Shown: positions 8,016 through 16,418 of the stretch, one piece after another | How the letters are laid out: each line of letters starts with the position of its first letter | Numbering within the stretch: the stretch's first letter is position 1 | Assembly (NCBI GenBank): GCA_028277485.1 | Contig: JANQGE010000045.1 | Span: 3,417 to 67,416 of the forward strand | DNA: 64,000 nt | From: Chlorobium sp. | GTDB taxonomy: Bacteria > Bacteroidota > Chlorobiia > Chlorobiales > Chlorobiaceae | Reading direction: 5' to 3' | Made by a program: the position numbers and the translations under genes | The notes under the pieces: generated by a model | Seen by the model: the letters and a program-made list of their open reading frames with translations, nothing else | The model's database searches: none | What the model was told of the DNA's origin: nothing

Positions 8016-9644
8016 TTATCCTTTGTGGGGCGTTACCATAATGACCCTTTCCTTTTCCAGAAGAACCTGACCCGGGGGCATGTTTCTGGCGCGGCGCACG
8101 TATTTTTTCTCGGCATACATTACTGGAACAAGCTCGGAATGTTTAGCGGCCGAATAGAAAGCAGCAATTTCGGCTGCCCTACGGATTTCCGTGCTGTTCT
8201 GCATCGATGCCCCGCGCAAAATGCAGTGTGATCCCGAGGTGCCTCGAGCATGAAGCCATATGTCGTTTGGTTTTGCAAAGGAAAAAGTAAGCTGTTCGTT
8301 ATTTTTTGCGCTTTTACCGACATAAAGCACTGCTTTTTGGGTGACGGCGAATCTCCGGAATGGCAGCTCTCCCTTTTCTTTTTTTAACATATGCTCAAGC
8401 CCGAAAATTTTCAGTGCCGGACGGTGTGCTTCGTAAAAATTCCTCACTTCTGACGGCGTTGAAAGGCCGGCGGAAAGTGCGATCAGTTTGTCAAGTTCAC
8501 GTTTCTGTGCTTGTACGGCAGCTTTTCTGTGTATGCCCCCTTCAATTTTTTCCCTGGTTTTCGACGCTTTCCGGAAGTTGGCCGCCGCGTTTTGCTGCAG
8601 GTTCAGCTCGGGTTTCAAGGGGATGACCAAGGATGGAGATGAAGGATCAAAAAAATTGGTGACCGTGATGTTTTCTTTGTTCTTGTCAGGGCAGTAGAGA
8701 TTGGCCATGATGAGGTGCCCGTTTCGTTCATACTCATCGGCCTGTTTACGCAGTTTGTCGGGCTGAAAACCAGCCAGTTCACTCTCGACCTTTTTTCTTT
8801 TCTGCCTGAGTTTTCGGTCGAGTTCATGAACAAGTTCTCTGGTTTTCAGATACTGCCATGTTTTGATATGGTAGAAATGCAGACATTCAAGCACGCTGTC
8901 AAACATGACGGCGGTTTTCTCTGGATTGTGAAGTATGGAGAACACCGGGCCTTCATCTGTCTCGGGATTTACCCAGGGGCAGGGATCGAGCAGTTCATAA
9001 AAAAGGGTGGAAAGCTCAGTATGGATATTTTCCGGCGAACATCTGTTTCCACAACGGCGGAGAAGCTCTCTGACGAGGGGGCGGTCAAAGCCCGGAAGCA
9101 TCCGTCCCAGTTTTCCGGCTATGTCTCGTGTGCCGGTTTCCCGGTAACGTTGGGTGAAAAGTGCCCGATCGTAAACCAGTGCCTCGAGTGAGCCGAGAAT
9201 CTCCGGCTTGATAACGGATTTTTCCTGTCTTTCAACGTTGGAGGTGCTTTTTTTGAAAGCATCGGTGACTCTGCCGCTGGTCTCCAGGAAAACGTTTGTT
9301 TTTGCGCTGAACAGTTGAAGCAAGATGGCATGGTTGTTTTCAAGCGGTAAACGGATTACTCGGTCACACGGGTCGATGATTACTCCGGAAACCTTTTTTT
9401 CGGAGATTTCCGGCATCAGCTCCGCAGTGTTGCGGTGCTTTCTGTTCAGTCCTTGCCTGGTATGGATGCAGAGTGTGGGGTGACCGGTAACGACAATGAG
9501 CTGCACATGGTCTCCCGTGTTTGTTACCAAGCTTATGGTGATTTCGTTTCTCTGCTGTGAGTACACCTCGAAAACAAAACCTCCTTCAAGCAGTTCGTGC
9601 AGTTCGCGGGCGAGATGGTAGAGCGTGAAATAGTTGCGCAGCAT
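8016..9644 (-). CDS. rqcH: NFACT family protein (RqcH-like)
   Basis: Ribosome quality-control factor family (bacterial homologues of Rqc2/NEMF; older label fibronectin-binding protein A). Bacterial RqcH binds split 50S subunits carrying stalled peptidyl-tRNA and recruits tRNA-Ala for tailing; that role is inferred from the family. The 542 residues contain the NFACT-N domain (from LYHLARELHELL, with ETSGRVTDA), a helical coiled-coil region (about 270-400) and the C-terminal NFACT-R domain with DIWLHARGTSGSHCILRG. Start ATG 9644 gives the standard N-terminus. Confidence 0.9.
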   Translation of the reverse strand: MLRNYFTLYHLARELHELLEGGFVFEVYSQQRNEITISLVTNTGDHVQLIVVTGHPTLCIHTRQGLNRKHRNTAELMPEISEKKVSGVIIDPCDRVIRLPLENNHAILLQLFSAKTNVFLETSGRVTDAFKKSTSNVERQEKSVIKPEILGSLEALVYDRALFTQRYRETGTRDIAGKLGRMLPGFDRPLVRELLRRCGNRCSPENIHTELSTLFYELLDPCPWVNPETDEGPVFSILHNPEKTAVMFDSVLECLHFYHIKTWQYLKTRELVHELDRKLRQKRKKVESELAGFQPDKLRKQADEYERNGHLIMANLYCPDKNKENITVTNFFDPSSPSLVIPLKPELNLQQNAAANFRKASKTREKIEGGIHRKAAVQAQKRELDKLIALSAGLSTPSEVRNFYEAHRPALKIFGLEHMLKKEKGELPFRRFAVTQKAVLYVGKSAKNNEQLTFSFAKPNDIWLHARGTSGSHCILRGASMQNSTEIRRAAEIAAFYSAAKHSELVPVMYAEKKYVRRARNMPPGQVLLEKERVIMVTPHKG

Positions 9645-9840
9645 TGCCGATCTGTTGTTTCCAGCCTTTGTTTTTCTTTATTTTGCTAAAGTGTCAGTTT
9701 GTCAAGCCGTATGAAAAGGCTTGGCGGCTAAGGGGCTTGAATGCACAAGGGACAGACCGTTCGACGGCTGAACAGACCAACGTTTTAAACTTGTCACTCG
9801 TTGCTCGCCACTACTTTACCAATGTATTAAAATCCGGTTT

Positions 9841-10365
9841 ATGCCTGAAGATATCCAGCAAGACAGTTGTTGCCAACCCCGCAGTGGCGGGGAAAGTCGT
9901 ACCGGCGGGACAAGGCTCGGGTGGCACGAATATTTTATGAATGTTGCCCACCTGATTTCACGAAGGGCAACCTGCACCAGGGGCCATATCGGAGCGGTGC
10001 TTGTCAGGGACAACAATATTCTTTCCACGGGCTACAACGGCGCACCTTCCGGTTTGCCTCATTGCAATGAAACCACCTGCAGGATATACCGCAGCACCCA
10101 TCCCGACGGAACGGTCGAGGAAAACTGTGTCAATACGATTCATGCCGAGATCAATGCCATCGCTCAGGCGGCGAAACACGGGGTTTCGATCAAAGATGCC
10201 GACATCTATATTACAGCCAGTCCCTGTATTCACTGTCTGAAGGTACTGATAAACGTCGGCATTAAAACCATTTACTATGACAAGCCCTACAAGATCGAGC
10301 ACATATCGGAACTTCTGCGGCTTTCCGGCGTGAAATTGGTGCAGATACAAGTCGAGAAACCGTAA
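9841..10365 (+). CDS. dCMP/cytidine deaminase family protein (ComEB-like)
   Basis: Zinc-dependent deaminase, most likely converting dCMP to dUMP for thymidylate synthesis. The zinc site is complete: HAEINAI supplies His and the catalytic Glu, and TASPCIHCLKVL supplies the two Cys. WHEYFM near the start and GYNGAPSGLPHC are typical of dCMP deaminase. About 25 N-terminal residues precede the conserved region, so a later start is possible, but no good one is obvious. It lies 13 bp ahead of ribD, also a deaminase-fold gene, and is probably cotranscribed with it. Confidence 0.9.
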   Translation: MPEDIQQDSCCQPRSGGESRTGGTRLGWHEYFMNVAHLISRRATCTRGHIGAVLVRDNNILSTGYNGAPSGLPHCNETTCRIYRSTHPDGTVEENCVNTIHAEINAIAQAAKHGVSIKDADIYITASPCIHCLKVLINVGIKTIYYDKPYKIEHISELLRLSGVKLVQIQVEKP

Positions 10366-10378
10366 ACCTCCAACCGAT

Positions 10379-11491
10379 ATGACCGAAAACGGAGGGGAGC
10401 ACCGGTATCACGAGCGTTTTATGTCGCGTTGTCTTGAACTTGCCGAAAACGGTTCGGGTTATGTCAGTCCCAATCCTATGGTGGGTTGTGTCATTGTTTT
10501 CGAAGGCCGCATCATCGGTGAAGGCTATCATGAACGATACGGGGGACCGCATGCCGAGGTTAATGCTATTGCTTCTGTGACCGACCATCTCCGGCTGCAG
10601 CAATCCACCCTTTATGTTAGTCTCGAGCCATGTTCTCATCACGGCAAAACCCCCCCTTGCAGCGACCTTATCATTGAAAAAAAAATCCCGAGAGTTGTTG
10701 TTGCCAGCAAGGACCCCCATGAGAATGTCGGGGGGCGAGGTGTTCAGAAGCTTCGTGACGCAGGTATCGAGGTTATCGAGGGAGTTCTTGAAAAAAAGGC
10801 CCTGAGGTTGAATGAGGCGTTTATCAAGACCCATGTAAAGAAAATGCCGTTTGTCGCTCTTAAACTTGCACAGACCCTCGACGGTAAGATAGCGACGGCA
10901 AACGGTTTGTCGAAATGGATTACAGGGCGGCAATCCCGGAAACATGTGCACAGGCTGCGGAGTCGCTATGATGCTGTTATGACCGGATCCGCGACGGTTA
11001 TAGCCGATGATCCCCTGCTGACGGTAAGACACTGTCCGGGCCGAAATCCTCTGCGGGTTATCCTTGACAGCGGTTTGGAACTGCCGCACACTGCACAAGT
11101 CTTTAATGGCGATGCTCCGACTCTGGTCTTTACCCTCAAGGACAGGGCTGATCACCTGAAGTTCGATCTTTTACGGCAAACGGGGATCGAGGTTGCATTT
11201 GTCAATGAACATGAGGGCGGCCTTGATCTTGGAGAAGTGTTGCGTGTTCTCCATGCAAAAGGAATCCTTTCTGTTTTTGTGGAAGCAGGTGCCCGGCTCT
11301 CAGGTTCCCTGTTGCGGCTCCGTCTGGCCGACAAGATGTATATTTATATAGCACCGAAAGCTTTCGGGGGCGATGGCCTGAGTTCTTTTTCTCCGCTGGG
11401 CGTTGATAACCCGGAAGACGCTTTTAGTGTGAAATTCGAACCACCCCGCTTCTTCGGCGGCGATATCCTGCTTGAAGCCTACGTTTTGTGA
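10379..11491 (+). CDS. ribD: Bifunctional riboflavin deaminase/reductase RibD
   Basis: Carries out the second and third steps of riboflavin synthesis: deamination of the pyrimidine product of GTP cyclohydrolase II, then reduction of the ribosyl side chain. The N-terminal zinc deaminase domain has SPNPMVGCV, HAEVNAI and EPCSHHGKTPPC; the C-terminal DHFR-like reductase domain starts near residue 150 (ALKLAQTLDGKIA). At 370 residues both domains are complete. The riboflavin synthase gene ribE lies 12 kb away, so the pathway is dispersed. Confidence 0.96.
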   Translation: MTENGGEHRYHERFMSRCLELAENGSGYVSPNPMVGCVIVFEGRIIGEGYHERYGGPHAEVNAIASVTDHLRLQQSTLYVSLEPCSHHGKTPPCSDLIIEKKIPRVVVASKDPHENVGGRGVQKLRDAGIEVIEGVLEKKALRLNEAFIKTHVKKMPFVALKLAQTLDGKIATANGLSKWITGRQSRKHVHRLRSRYDAVMTGSATVIADDPLLTVRHCPGRNPLRVILDSGLELPHTAQVFNGDAPTLVFTLKDRADHLKFDLLRQTGIEVAFVNEHEGGLDLGEVLRVLHAKGILSVFVEAGARLSGSLLRLRLADKMYIYIAPKAFGGDGLSSFSPLGVDNPEDAFSVKFEPPRFFGGDILLEAYVL

Positions 11492-11557
11492 TTCGCGTTA
11501 CAGCTTCCTGCTTTTTCCCGAATTTGGTTTTATCGGGTGTTTTTCATATCATTCACA

Positions 11558-11601
11558 ATATGGTCATATCAATATATATCCCTGCGGTTATATGGCCATA
11601 T
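11558..11601 (+). promoter_or_regulatory. Paired 12-bp palindromes upstream of porin (candidate operators)
   Basis: ATATGGTCATAT (11558-11569) and the perfect palindrome ATATGGCCATAT (11590-11601) differ at one base and have centres 32 bp apart, about three helical turns. They lie about 90-135 bp ahead of the porin start in an AT-rich promoter region. This is what a dimeric regulator binding two sites on one DNA face would need. The regulator is not identified. Confidence 0.5.
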
Positions 11602-11692
11602 AAAGGGGTGGATAAATAGGGACTTCACAAAAACGTTTTCAACAGAAAGGAAGAGAAAAAACAGCAACACAAACACTTAAGAAAGCAGCAAC

Positions 11693-12700
11693 ATGAAGAA
11701 AAAAATCTTGTCACTATTGTGCCTGGTCATGGTCTGGGCAATTCCGTCTGTCGTTAAAGCAGAAACGAAGCCGAAAGTCACCGTCTACGGTAATCTCCGC
11801 TACTCTTTCAATTATATCGATGAAGATGGCGTTGGTGGCAATCTTGAGCGTTGGAGAGGGACAGACAATGTTTCCCGTTTCGGTGTCAAAGGTTCTTACG
11901 GAAGCGATGATGTTAGTGCATTTGTACATCTCCAGGTTGGTGCACCCTCAGACAGGGATGGACAAGGAGACGGGTTTAACCAGCGCTTCTTTTTCGGAGG
12001 ACTCAAGGGCTCTTTTGGTAAGGTTACCTACGGCCGTATGACCAACGCTTACAAGTTCCCTGGTTTTGCACTTGATCCTTTCTATGATCTTTCCCGCATC
12101 AACGCAGGCGGCGCGTTCGGCGGCGGCGGTGCATCCTACGGTTTGTCACCTGCAACCAACGGATTTACCGATAACTCGTTGCAGTATTTCACACCTGATT
12201 TGGACGGGTTCAAACTTGTCGGCGGTATTGCTTTTGAAGACGCCACTGATGATAATGAACTCGCTTACCTTGTTGGCGGATCCTACAACGGCGGCTGTTT
12301 TAACATCGGTGCAGTCTATGCCGACAACCCTGAAGATGCTGGTGTATATCCCGGTATTGCAGTTGACGGCAATGCTATCCGTGCTTATGCAACCTACAAG
12401 TGCGAGGATTGGAAAGCAGGTGTTTCCTATGAAAACATCGATACAGGTGCTTTGGAAGATGTCAGCTACCTGTATGTAACCGGTACGGCTATGATGGACG
12501 ATACCGATTTGTCGCTCTCGGTCGGTTATGTTGATGACGGAGCGGCTGAAGGGTTCGGTATCGCCGGTGGTGCATTCTATAATGTTCTCGACAATGCTAA
12601 GGTCTATGCAATGGCGAGCTATGCCGATCTTGAGTCGGATAGTGCACCGTACGTTTTTTCAGTAGGCGCCATCTACAACTTCAGCTTTACCGCCAACTAA
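11693..12700 (+). CDS. Outer-membrane porin
   Basis: A 335-residue general-diffusion-type porin. A signal peptide (MKKKILSLLCLVMVWAIPSV, cleavage after VKA near residue 23) is followed by a beta-strand-rich body beginning VTVYGNLRYSFNY, with repeated Gly/aromatic strand patterns (KVTYGRMTNAY, YNGGCFNIGAVYAD) and a final strand ending SVGAIYNFSF. It resembles the Gram-negative porin_4 type. It is a single-gene unit with its own leader and a strong terminator. Confidence 0.9.
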   Translation: MKKKILSLLCLVMVWAIPSVVKAETKPKVTVYGNLRYSFNYIDEDGVGGNLERWRGTDNVSRFGVKGSYGSDDVSAFVHLQVGAPSDRDGQGDGFNQRFFFGGLKGSFGKVTYGRMTNAYKFPGFALDPFYDLSRINAGGAFGGGGASYGLSPATNGFTDNSLQYFTPDLDGFKLVGGIAFEDATDDNELAYLVGGSYNGGCFNIGAVYADNPEDAGVYPGIAVDGNAIRAYATYKCEDWKAGVSYENIDTGALEDVSYLYVTGTAMMDDTDLSLSVGYVDDGAAEGFGIAGGAFYNVLDNAKVYAMASYADLESDSAPYVFSVGAIYNFSFTAN

Positions 12701-12756
12701 GTGAAATAACGGTTGTAATTATCCCTGGTTCGGCCGTTAACAACATTCAGAATACA

Positions 12757-12797
12757 CCGGACTGCTCCTCTCTGGAGGGCAGTCCGGTTGTTTTTTT
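12757..12797 (+). terminator. Intrinsic terminator after porin
   Basis: CCGGACTGC (12757-12765) pairs with GCAGTCCGG (12779-12787) around a 13-nt loop, followed by TTGTTTTTTT. Confidence 0.9.
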
Positions 12798-12923
12798 AGG
12801 GCGTTCCTTTTTATTATCTTTTTCATGGTCAGGGTTCTTGCGTTTTTGTTGGGAGGACACGATGTCTCAAGAATTGGCCTTTTATGCAGAAGCTTTCCTA
12901 ACTTACAAACCCATTGATTAGTT

Positions 12924-13349
12924 ATGAGCGATATGATAAATCGTATTATCCAGAACGACGACCTTGGCAAGCTGCTTATTCGCCTCCCGGTGGCCGGTCT
13001 GATGATATTTCACGGGATTCACAAGCTTAAAAACGGGCTTGGATTTATTGAAAAATCTCTTGTTGACGCCGGATTGCCAGCATACATGTCCTATGGTGTG
13101 TTTGTTGGCGAGATAGTGGCTCCTCTGCTTATCATTCTTGGTGTTTTTGCACGCCCTGCTGCTTTAATCGAGGCTTTTGTCATGGTCGCTGCAATTTATC
13201 TTGTACATACCGGCGACCTGTTTTCGCTGACGAAACACGGCGGTCATGCTCTGGAGCTCCAGTTTCTTTATCTGTTCGGTTCCCTGGCAATTGTTTTTCT
13301 CGGTTCAGGGCGGTATAGCCTTTCCAGAGGAAAGGGATTGTGGGATTGA
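12924..13349 (+). CDS. DoxX family membrane protein
   Basis: A 141-residue, four-helix inner-membrane protein of the DoxX/DoxD-like family. The N-terminal LLIRLPVAGLMIFHGIHKL and the GEIVAPLLIILGVFARPAA segment are characteristic. Family members have been linked to thiosulfate:quinone oxidoreductase and redox stress, but most are uncharacterised, so no function is assigned. It stands alone and is followed by a gene-free stretch with two MITE-like repeats. Confidence 0.85.
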   Translation: MSDMINRIIQNDDLGKLLIRLPVAGLMIFHGIHKLKNGLGFIEKSLVDAGLPAYMSYGVFVGEIVAPLLIILGVFARPAALIEAFVMVAAIYLVHTGDLFSLTKHGGHALELQFLYLFGSLAIVFLGSGRYSLSRGKGLWD

Positions 13350-13394
13350 TTCAAAATATCTCCCCTCCTTTTTGTTACTTTCAGGCAAGCATAA

Positions 13395-13507
13395 GGGCAC
13401 CTCAATTTGTTGCACGCCCTGATTACTTCATTGGTCGGATAAGAAAGGGTTTCTGCGCTCCGTCCGCCTTGTACTCAAGTCGCTCACGACAATAAATAGA
13501 GGTGCCC
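13395..13507 (+). repeat. MITE-like repeat, short form, with flanking ATAA
   Basis: 113 bp from GGGCACCTCAATTTG to CAATAAATAGAGGTGCCC. ATAA occurs directly on both sides (13391-13394 and 13508-13511), which looks like a 4-bp target-site duplication. Same short form as 6128-6238. With the next copy it makes up most of the gene-free stretch 13350-13713; nothing else is recognised there. Confidence 0.9.
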
Positions 13508-13608
13508 ATAATCAGCGAACATTGTCTTTGCGGGAACTTTGTTGTGTTATTCCCTGTTTTGGCGTACTGTTTTCCACTATAATTGAAGCACAATCTTTTC
13601 AGCTAAAA

Positions 13609-13696
13609 GGCGCCTCTATATAAATTGTCGTGAGTCCCGATTTCTTTCATTTCCCCAGCACAGTAATCAGGTGCACAACGAATTAATAGAAGTACC
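13609..13696 (-). repeat. MITE-like repeat, reduced and diverged, inverted
   Basis: 88 bp reading GGCGCCTCTATATAAATTGTC at one end and CAACGAATTAATAGAAGTACC at the other, in the opposite orientation to its neighbour. The middle is largely replaced. It ends just ahead of the tpx ribosome-binding site. Confidence 0.75.
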
Positions 13697-13713
13697 ATAA
13701 AAAAGGAGAAATC

Positions 13714-14214
13714 ATGACCGATATTACATTAAAAGGAAATCCTGTTTCAACCGTCGGCGAGTTGCCTGCTGTAGGGACGGCCGCACCCTCGTTTACCCTC
13801 GTGAAAAAAGATCTATCCGAAGCCAACTTGGCTGACTTTGACGGAAAAAAGGTGATACTGAACATTTTCCCGAGCCTCGATACCCCTGTCTGTGCAGCTT
13901 CCGTGAGACGTTTCAATCTCGAAGCGTCAAGCCTTCCCGATACGGTAGTTCTCTGTATTTCGGCCGATCTTCCTTTTGCCCACAAGCGCTTTTGTGAAGT
14001 TGAAGATATTGAGAATGTTGTTTCCCTTTCGGTGTTCCGTTCCCCTGAATTCGGCACTGATTACGGTGTTACCATGGTCGACGGTCCTCTCAGAGGGATT
14101 CTGGCCCGCGCAATAGTTATCATTGACGGCGACGCCAAGGTTATCTATACGGAAATGGTTCCTGAAATAACCCAGGAACCCGATTACGAAGCAGCCCTGA
14201 AGGCGATGGTTTAA
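13714..14214 (+). CDS. tpx: Thiol peroxidase Tpx (atypical 2-Cys peroxiredoxin)
   Basis: Reduces hydroperoxides using an active-site Cys and a resolving Cys in the same chain, recycled by thioredoxin. The 166-residue protein has the Tpx signature: peroxidatic Cys in SLDTPVCAASVRRFN near residue 60 and the resolving Cys in KRFCEVEDIENV near residue 94. A clear AAAGGAG ribosome-binding site precedes ATG 13714. A strong terminator follows directly, so it is monocistronic. A peroxidase fits the cbb3 oxidase genes elsewhere in the window, suggesting exposure to oxygen. Confidence 0.97.
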   Translation: MTDITLKGNPVSTVGELPAVGTAAPSFTLVKKDLSEANLADFDGKKVILNIFPSLDTPVCAASVRRFNLEASSLPDTVVLCISADLPFAHKRFCEVEDIENVVSLSVFRSPEFGTDYGVTMVDGPLRGILARAIVIIDGDAKVIYTEMVPEITQEPDYEAALKAMV

Positions 14215-14271
14215 AAAAAGCTGACGCTGTATTTCACATGATTCTTTAGAAATACAGCGTCAGCTTTTTTT
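14213..14271 (+). terminator. Bidirectional intrinsic terminator after tpx
   Basis: AAAGCTGACGCTGTATTTC pairs with GAAATACAGCGTCAGCTTT around a short loop, with A runs on one side and T runs on the other. It lies between convergent genes and can stop transcription from both. Confidence 0.93.
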
Positions 14272-14323
14272 GCATTTGTTCCTCTGTACGTCGAATACTT
14301 TTAATTCTTGCTCACAATATTTG

Positions 14324-15187
14324 CTACCTTGGCTTGCCTGTAGTGACGTTTTCCCATTCTGTTTTTATCCTTTCAAGTTCTTTTCTTGATCGTTCAAGAT
14401 AGCGTGTCGCTTCTCGGTTGTTGCTGTCTCGCCTAAGGACTTCGTTCATGTTATTGATGGCCAACTCATACTTGCCTTTGGTATAATAGTCGATGCCTTC
14501 CGCGAGGTACTGGTTAATCTGCTGTTTTTCTTTCTCTGCTTTTCTTATGCTGTCCTGTATGATTTTAGCTTTCCATTTTTCTTCTGCTTCTCTTGCCTTT
14601 GCTTCTTGGAGCATTTTCAGTCTTTGCATCTCTTTTTCTGCATCTTCGGCGGCTTTTTTGCTTTCTTCCTGGTAAACAATCGTCTCGCGCTCGGTTTTTT
14701 TTACTTCAAGAAAAAAGTAGCCTGCAACACCGATTATGCCAATAGCTCCAATGACTGCGATAATACCCAGTATGATGAAAATGTGGTTGTTGGATGACTT
14801 GAGTGCTTGCGGCTGGGGTTTGGTTGTTGTTGGTTCTTGAAAGGGGGGGGGCGCAGAGTCGATGTGGAAATGGTGAAGAGGGGTTTTTTCCTGTTCCTCT
14901 TCATCTTCTTCATGTTCGTTTTTCGTTATGCTGTTTTCCTGAAAAGCTTCATGCGAACGTTCGCTCTCAGCTCGCGGGGTGTCGTCGGTCCCCTGAATGG
15001 TTTCAGGTTCAGGGGGATGTTCAGCAACGGTTTTCGACAGGGCGTGGGAAACCTCCGGCTCTTTTTCTGTTTCGGTAAAAACAGTTTCTTTTTCCTGTTC
15101 CTTTCCGCAGAATGGACAATGAACAGATGGCCCGTGGAGACTTTTCTGACAAAAAGGGCATGAAACCGGGTATTTCTTTGCTTCCAT
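14324..15187 (-). CDS. Zinc-ribbon / membrane / TPR-like protein
   Basis: A 287-residue protein not assigned to a named family. It has an N-terminal zinc ribbon (CPFC at residues 10-13 and CPFC at 24-27), a long acidic linker rich in Glu and Pro, one membrane helix (about 132-155, HIFIILGIIAVIGAIGIIGV), a charged coiled coil (about 160-225) and a C-terminal TPR-like helical hairpin (YLAEGIDYYTKGKYELAINN). It would place a zinc ribbon inside the cell and a coiled coil with TPR outside the inner membrane. It is divergent from the tubulin-like cassette that follows and may belong with it; that link rests on position only. Confidence 0.75.
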   Translation of the reverse strand: MEAKKYPVSCPFCQKSLHGPSVHCPFCGKEQEKETVFTETEKEPEVSHALSKTVAEHPPEPETIQGTDDTPRAESERSHEAFQENSITKNEHEEDEEEQEKTPLHHFHIDSAPPPFQEPTTTKPQPQALKSSNNHIFIILGIIAVIGAIGIIGVAGYFFLEVKKTERETIVYQEESKKAAEDAEKEMQRLKMLQEAKAREAEEKWKAKIIQDSIRKAEKEKQQINQYLAEGIDYYTKGKYELAINNMNEVLRRDSNNREATRYLERSRKELERIKTEWENVTTGKPR

Positions 15188-15678
15188 TTGCTGTGACTGC
15201 CTATATCGTTACTCTCCTTAACGGAAAATGGCTCGTTACCAAGACTAAAAATATGAAAGTTTGTAAGAAATAGGAACAGCTTGAAAGGCACAGGGTAATG
15301 TGGTTATTGTTCCTCGCCAGGGTTTCGTAAAAAAAAAGTGTTCAAGCTTTGTTAAAACATAAAAATAATAGATATTTTATGTGTAAACTTAACTTCTGTG
15401 ATTGACGGTTTTTTCATGCCCTATATGCTTGCCTGCGATGACATCTCCTGTTTGTTAACCGTCATGCTAAAGCAGCCCCATGTTTTCGGGTAGTTTTCTG
15501 CCTTGATAGGAAGGCCTTCTGTATCTTTCTATTATAGAACAAGTTGCGTTTATTTTCTGCCTCAGTGGCCAGTGTGGTGCGTAACATTGGATAATTTGCA
15601 GATAGCGTATCACCTATGCCCAGCTTTTGTCAGATTACGCATTTCTGTTTTCGTCACAATAGAAAAAAGGAGAAAAAA
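15188..15678. other. Intergenic region between divergent genes
   Basis: 491 bp between the zinc-ribbon protein and the glycine-zipper lipoprotein, AT-rich with several A and T runs. It should hold the promoters of both divergent units. I see no RNA gene, repeat copy or clear operator in it. Confidence 0.5.
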
Positions 15679-16356
15679 ATGAATAAATATAGTGTTGTCA
15701 TAGTAATTTGTGCCTTTTCTCTTTCCCTTTCCAGCTGTGCTACGACAGGCCAAACCGGGGCAGGAATTGGTGCGACGGCAGGTGGAGTCTTAGGCTATGT
15801 GTTAGGTGGAGAAAAAGGGGCAGCATTAGGTGTTGCTGTTGGAGGGCTTGCAGGATATTTCATAGGTGTCGAGATCGGGAAGGCAAAAACACGGAAAATC
15901 AAAACTGCCAACCAGGTCTATCAGCAGAAACCATATCTTGCGAAAGTTAAGGCGAAAAACCTTCCCCCGACAGTTTCGAGCATGGCTCCGGTTATACGTG
16001 ATCAGACTCAGAAAAGAATATACACAGTCAAAAATGGTGAATGGATCGATCTGTGTACAAACTATCAGATCGATATACCTAAACACAGCCCGAACAAAAC
16101 AGTTGCTGTTACTGAATACAATACCTTGGTTGCACCGGATGGTTCGGTAATGAAAGGTGCTGGTCTAAAGAGAAATATTGTGAGAGAATGTGGGCAGGTT
16201 GAGGGTGCTATACCGGTAAAAATACCAAAGAACATGCCTGCAGGTAAATACAACCATTATGCTTCTGTTATTGTCGATGGCAAGAAATACGAGAAAATGC
16301 AGGAAGTTCAGATTGCCATATCGGACGGCATATATGAAGTCTATGCTCTTAACTGA
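15679..16356 (+). CDS. Glycine-zipper lipoprotein
   Basis: A 225-residue predicted lipoprotein. The signal peptide ends in the lipobox LSSC (Cys about residue 20). A Gly-rich zipper follows (about 27-65, GAGIGATAGGVLGYVLGG... repeated in a second half), a pattern found in outer-membrane lipoproteins that associate with membranes or assemble into oligomers. The C-terminal 150 residues are beta-rich with no recognised domain. I place the start at ATG 15679, preceded by AAGGAG, rather than 63 bp upstream, because that gives the lipoprotein signal. It is the first gene of the rightward run ending in the tubulin-like protein. Confidence 0.75.
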   Translation: MNKYSVVIVICAFSLSLSSCATTGQTGAGIGATAGGVLGYVLGGEKGAALGVAVGGLAGYFIGVEIGKAKTRKIKTANQVYQQKPYLAKVKAKNLPPTVSSMAPVIRDQTQKRIYTVKNGEWIDLCTNYQIDIPKHSPNKTVAVTEYNTLVAPDGSVMKGAGLKRNIVRECGQVEGAIPVKIPKNMPAGKYNHYASVIVDGKKYEKMQEVQIAISDGIYEVYALN

Positions 16357-16418
16357 GCACGTCTCTTGGGATTCGTAAAACGATAGCTTGTCAAGCTCTT
16401 CTTTTGGGAGAATGAGAT

